From NCBI GenBank assembly GCA_040757795.1, contig JBFLWG010000048.1:1-7828 (forward strand): 7,828 bases of DNA, given 5' to 3'. A program made the position numbers and the translations under genes. Positions 7,297 through 7,828 of this stretch are shown piece by piece (the first letter of the stretch is position 1; each line of letters opens with the position of its first letter). The notes under the pieces are model-generated. The model searched no databases. It was not told where the DNA came from and saw nothing but the letters and a program-made list of their open reading frames with translations. The stretch is from DYTO01 sp040757795. Lineage in GTDB: Archaea > Hadarchaeota > Hadarchaeia > Hadarchaeales > Hadarchaeaceae.

Positions 7297-7452
7297 ATGT
7301 CAAGACACAAGCCTGCACCGCTGAAACAAAGGCTCGCCAAGGCAGGCAGGCACACCAGAAGGGCCCCCATCTGGGTCATGGCGAAGACGAGGGGCAGGAT
7401 AAGGTCCCACGTCAAGCAGCGCAGCTGGAGGCGGCAGAGGGCCAAGCCGTAG
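7297..7452 (+). CDS. rpl39e: Ribosomal protein L39e (eL39), 51 aa
   Basis: A very small, strongly basic large-subunit protein lining the peptide exit tunnel. The 51 residues have the normal family length and its signature: a Lys/Arg-rich N-terminal helix (LKQRLAKAGRHTRRAPIW), the near-invariant 'AP-x-W', 'KTRGRIRSH' and the C-terminal 'RSWRRQRAKP' with its conserved Trp-Arg-Arg. The ATG follows directly on the PDCD5-family stop TAA, with AGGAG at 7285-7289 inside the upstream gene. The stop TAG at 7450 lies eight bases before rpl31e. It is too short to appear in many automatic gene calls. Confidence 0.95.
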   Translation: MSRHKPAPLKQRLAKAGRHTRRAPIWVMAKTRGRIRSHVKQRSWRRQRAKP

Positions 7453-7460
7453 GTGACGCC

Positions 7461-7712
7461 ATGCCGGATGAGAAAATTTTCGTGATCCCGCTTCGAGAGG
7501 CAAAGAAGACCGTGAGGTACAAGCGCGCGGGGAGGGCGGCCAAAGTGGTCCGCGAGTTCCTGAAGCGGCACATGAAGTCGGATGAAATCAAGCTGGACGT
7601 GGCCCTGAACAACAAGCTCTGGGAGAGGGGGATAAAGAAGCCGCCGTCCAAAGTCCGCGTGCGCGCCGTGAAGGAGGAGGACGGCTCGGTTAAGGCCTCT
7701 CTCGCTGAGTGA
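7461..7712 (+). CDS. rpl31e: Ribosomal protein L31e (eL31)
   Basis: An archaeal/eukaryotic large-subunit protein located near the exit tunnel opening. The 83 residues match the family in length and motifs: 'IFVIPLREAKK' at the start, 'RAGRAAKVVREFLKRHMK' (22-39), 'IKLDVALNNKLWERGIKKPP' (43-62) and 'SKVRVRAVKEEDGS' (63-76). The ATG at 7461 is preceded by AGGTGACG, which overlaps the L39e stop. The gene sits between rpl39e and eif6, its usual position in archaea. Confidence 0.97.
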   Translation: MPDEKIFVIPLREAKKTVRYKRAGRAAKVVREFLKRHMKSDEIKLDVALNNKLWERGIKKPPSKVRVRAVKEEDGSVKASLAE

Positions 7713-7721
7713 GGTGGAGGG

Positions 7722-7828
7722 ATGCCGGTGAGAAAGATGAGCATAGGGAAAATACCATACCTGGGCGCTTTCGCCCTTTGCACGGAGAAGTTTGCGCTTT
7801 TCCCCTCAGTGATTCCATTCAAAAAAGA
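7722..7828 (+). CDS. eif6: Translation initiation factor aIF6, 5' end only
   Basis: The first 35 codons run off the right edge. The start 'MPVRKMSIGKIPYLGAFALC' and 'TEKFALFPSVIP' match the N-terminus of the aIF6/eIF6 pentein fold, which binds the large subunit and blocks subunit joining (anti-association). The full protein is usually about 220 residues. The ATG at 7722 lies nine bases after the rpl31e stop and is preceded by GGTGGAGGG, a strong ribosome binding site. Its position after L31e is the standard archaeal order, which supports the call despite the short fragment. Confidence 0.88.
   Translation, partial: MPVRKMSIGKIPYLGAFALCTEKFALFPSVIPFKK

Overview
The right half of the window is a chromosomal archaeal translation cluster. 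It runs in one direction: nep1 (18S/16S pseudouridine methyltransferase), rnp4/Rpp21 (RNase P protein), a decayed DUF4143-type ATPase remnant, then rps19e, a PDCD5-family gene, rpl39e, rpl31e and the start of eif6. S19e, L31e, L39e, PDCD5, Nep1, Rpp21 and aIF6 together exclude bacteria. Archaeal TATA-like boxes and many purine-rich ribosome binding sites fit an archaeon. The lineage cannot be fixed from this sequence; a moderately GC-rich member of the Euryarchaeota or DPANN would both fit.

The left half (about 56-4672) looks like one arm of an integrated plasmid or virus. A leftward operon of five tightly overlapping genes (about 2292 to beyond position 1) encodes three small unrecognised proteins, an eight-cysteine protein with a zinc-ribbon half and a WhiB-like cysteine half, and a AAA+/helicase-like ATPase with a C-terminal winged-helix-like region. 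The ATPase runs off the left edge. Its 3' end carries a dense cluster of 9-bp direct and inverted repeats (ACCTTCACA/TGTGAAGGT) that resembles an iteron array. A rightward pair starts from the same 76-bp intergenic region: a winged-helix protein of 367 aa directly abutting a tyrosine recombinase of 399 aa with a C-terminal zinc ribbon.

The two arms share one compact control region (2293-2368). A single palindromic TTTAAA lies at the exact centre of an outer inverted repeat whose arms fall where transcription should start in both directions. A perfect 9-bp operator-like palindrome overlaps the TATA element. The layout suggests a switch in which the winged-helix protein controls replication on one side and its own gene plus the recombinase on the other.

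The first 55 bases are an unbroken run of C and are best read as a contig-end artefact, so the true C-terminus of the ATPase is not visible. Base composition changes abruptly at the winged-helix/recombinase boundary (near 3473): low GC to the left, host-like high GC to the right. Either the module is a mosaic, or the recombinase has long been resident in the host.
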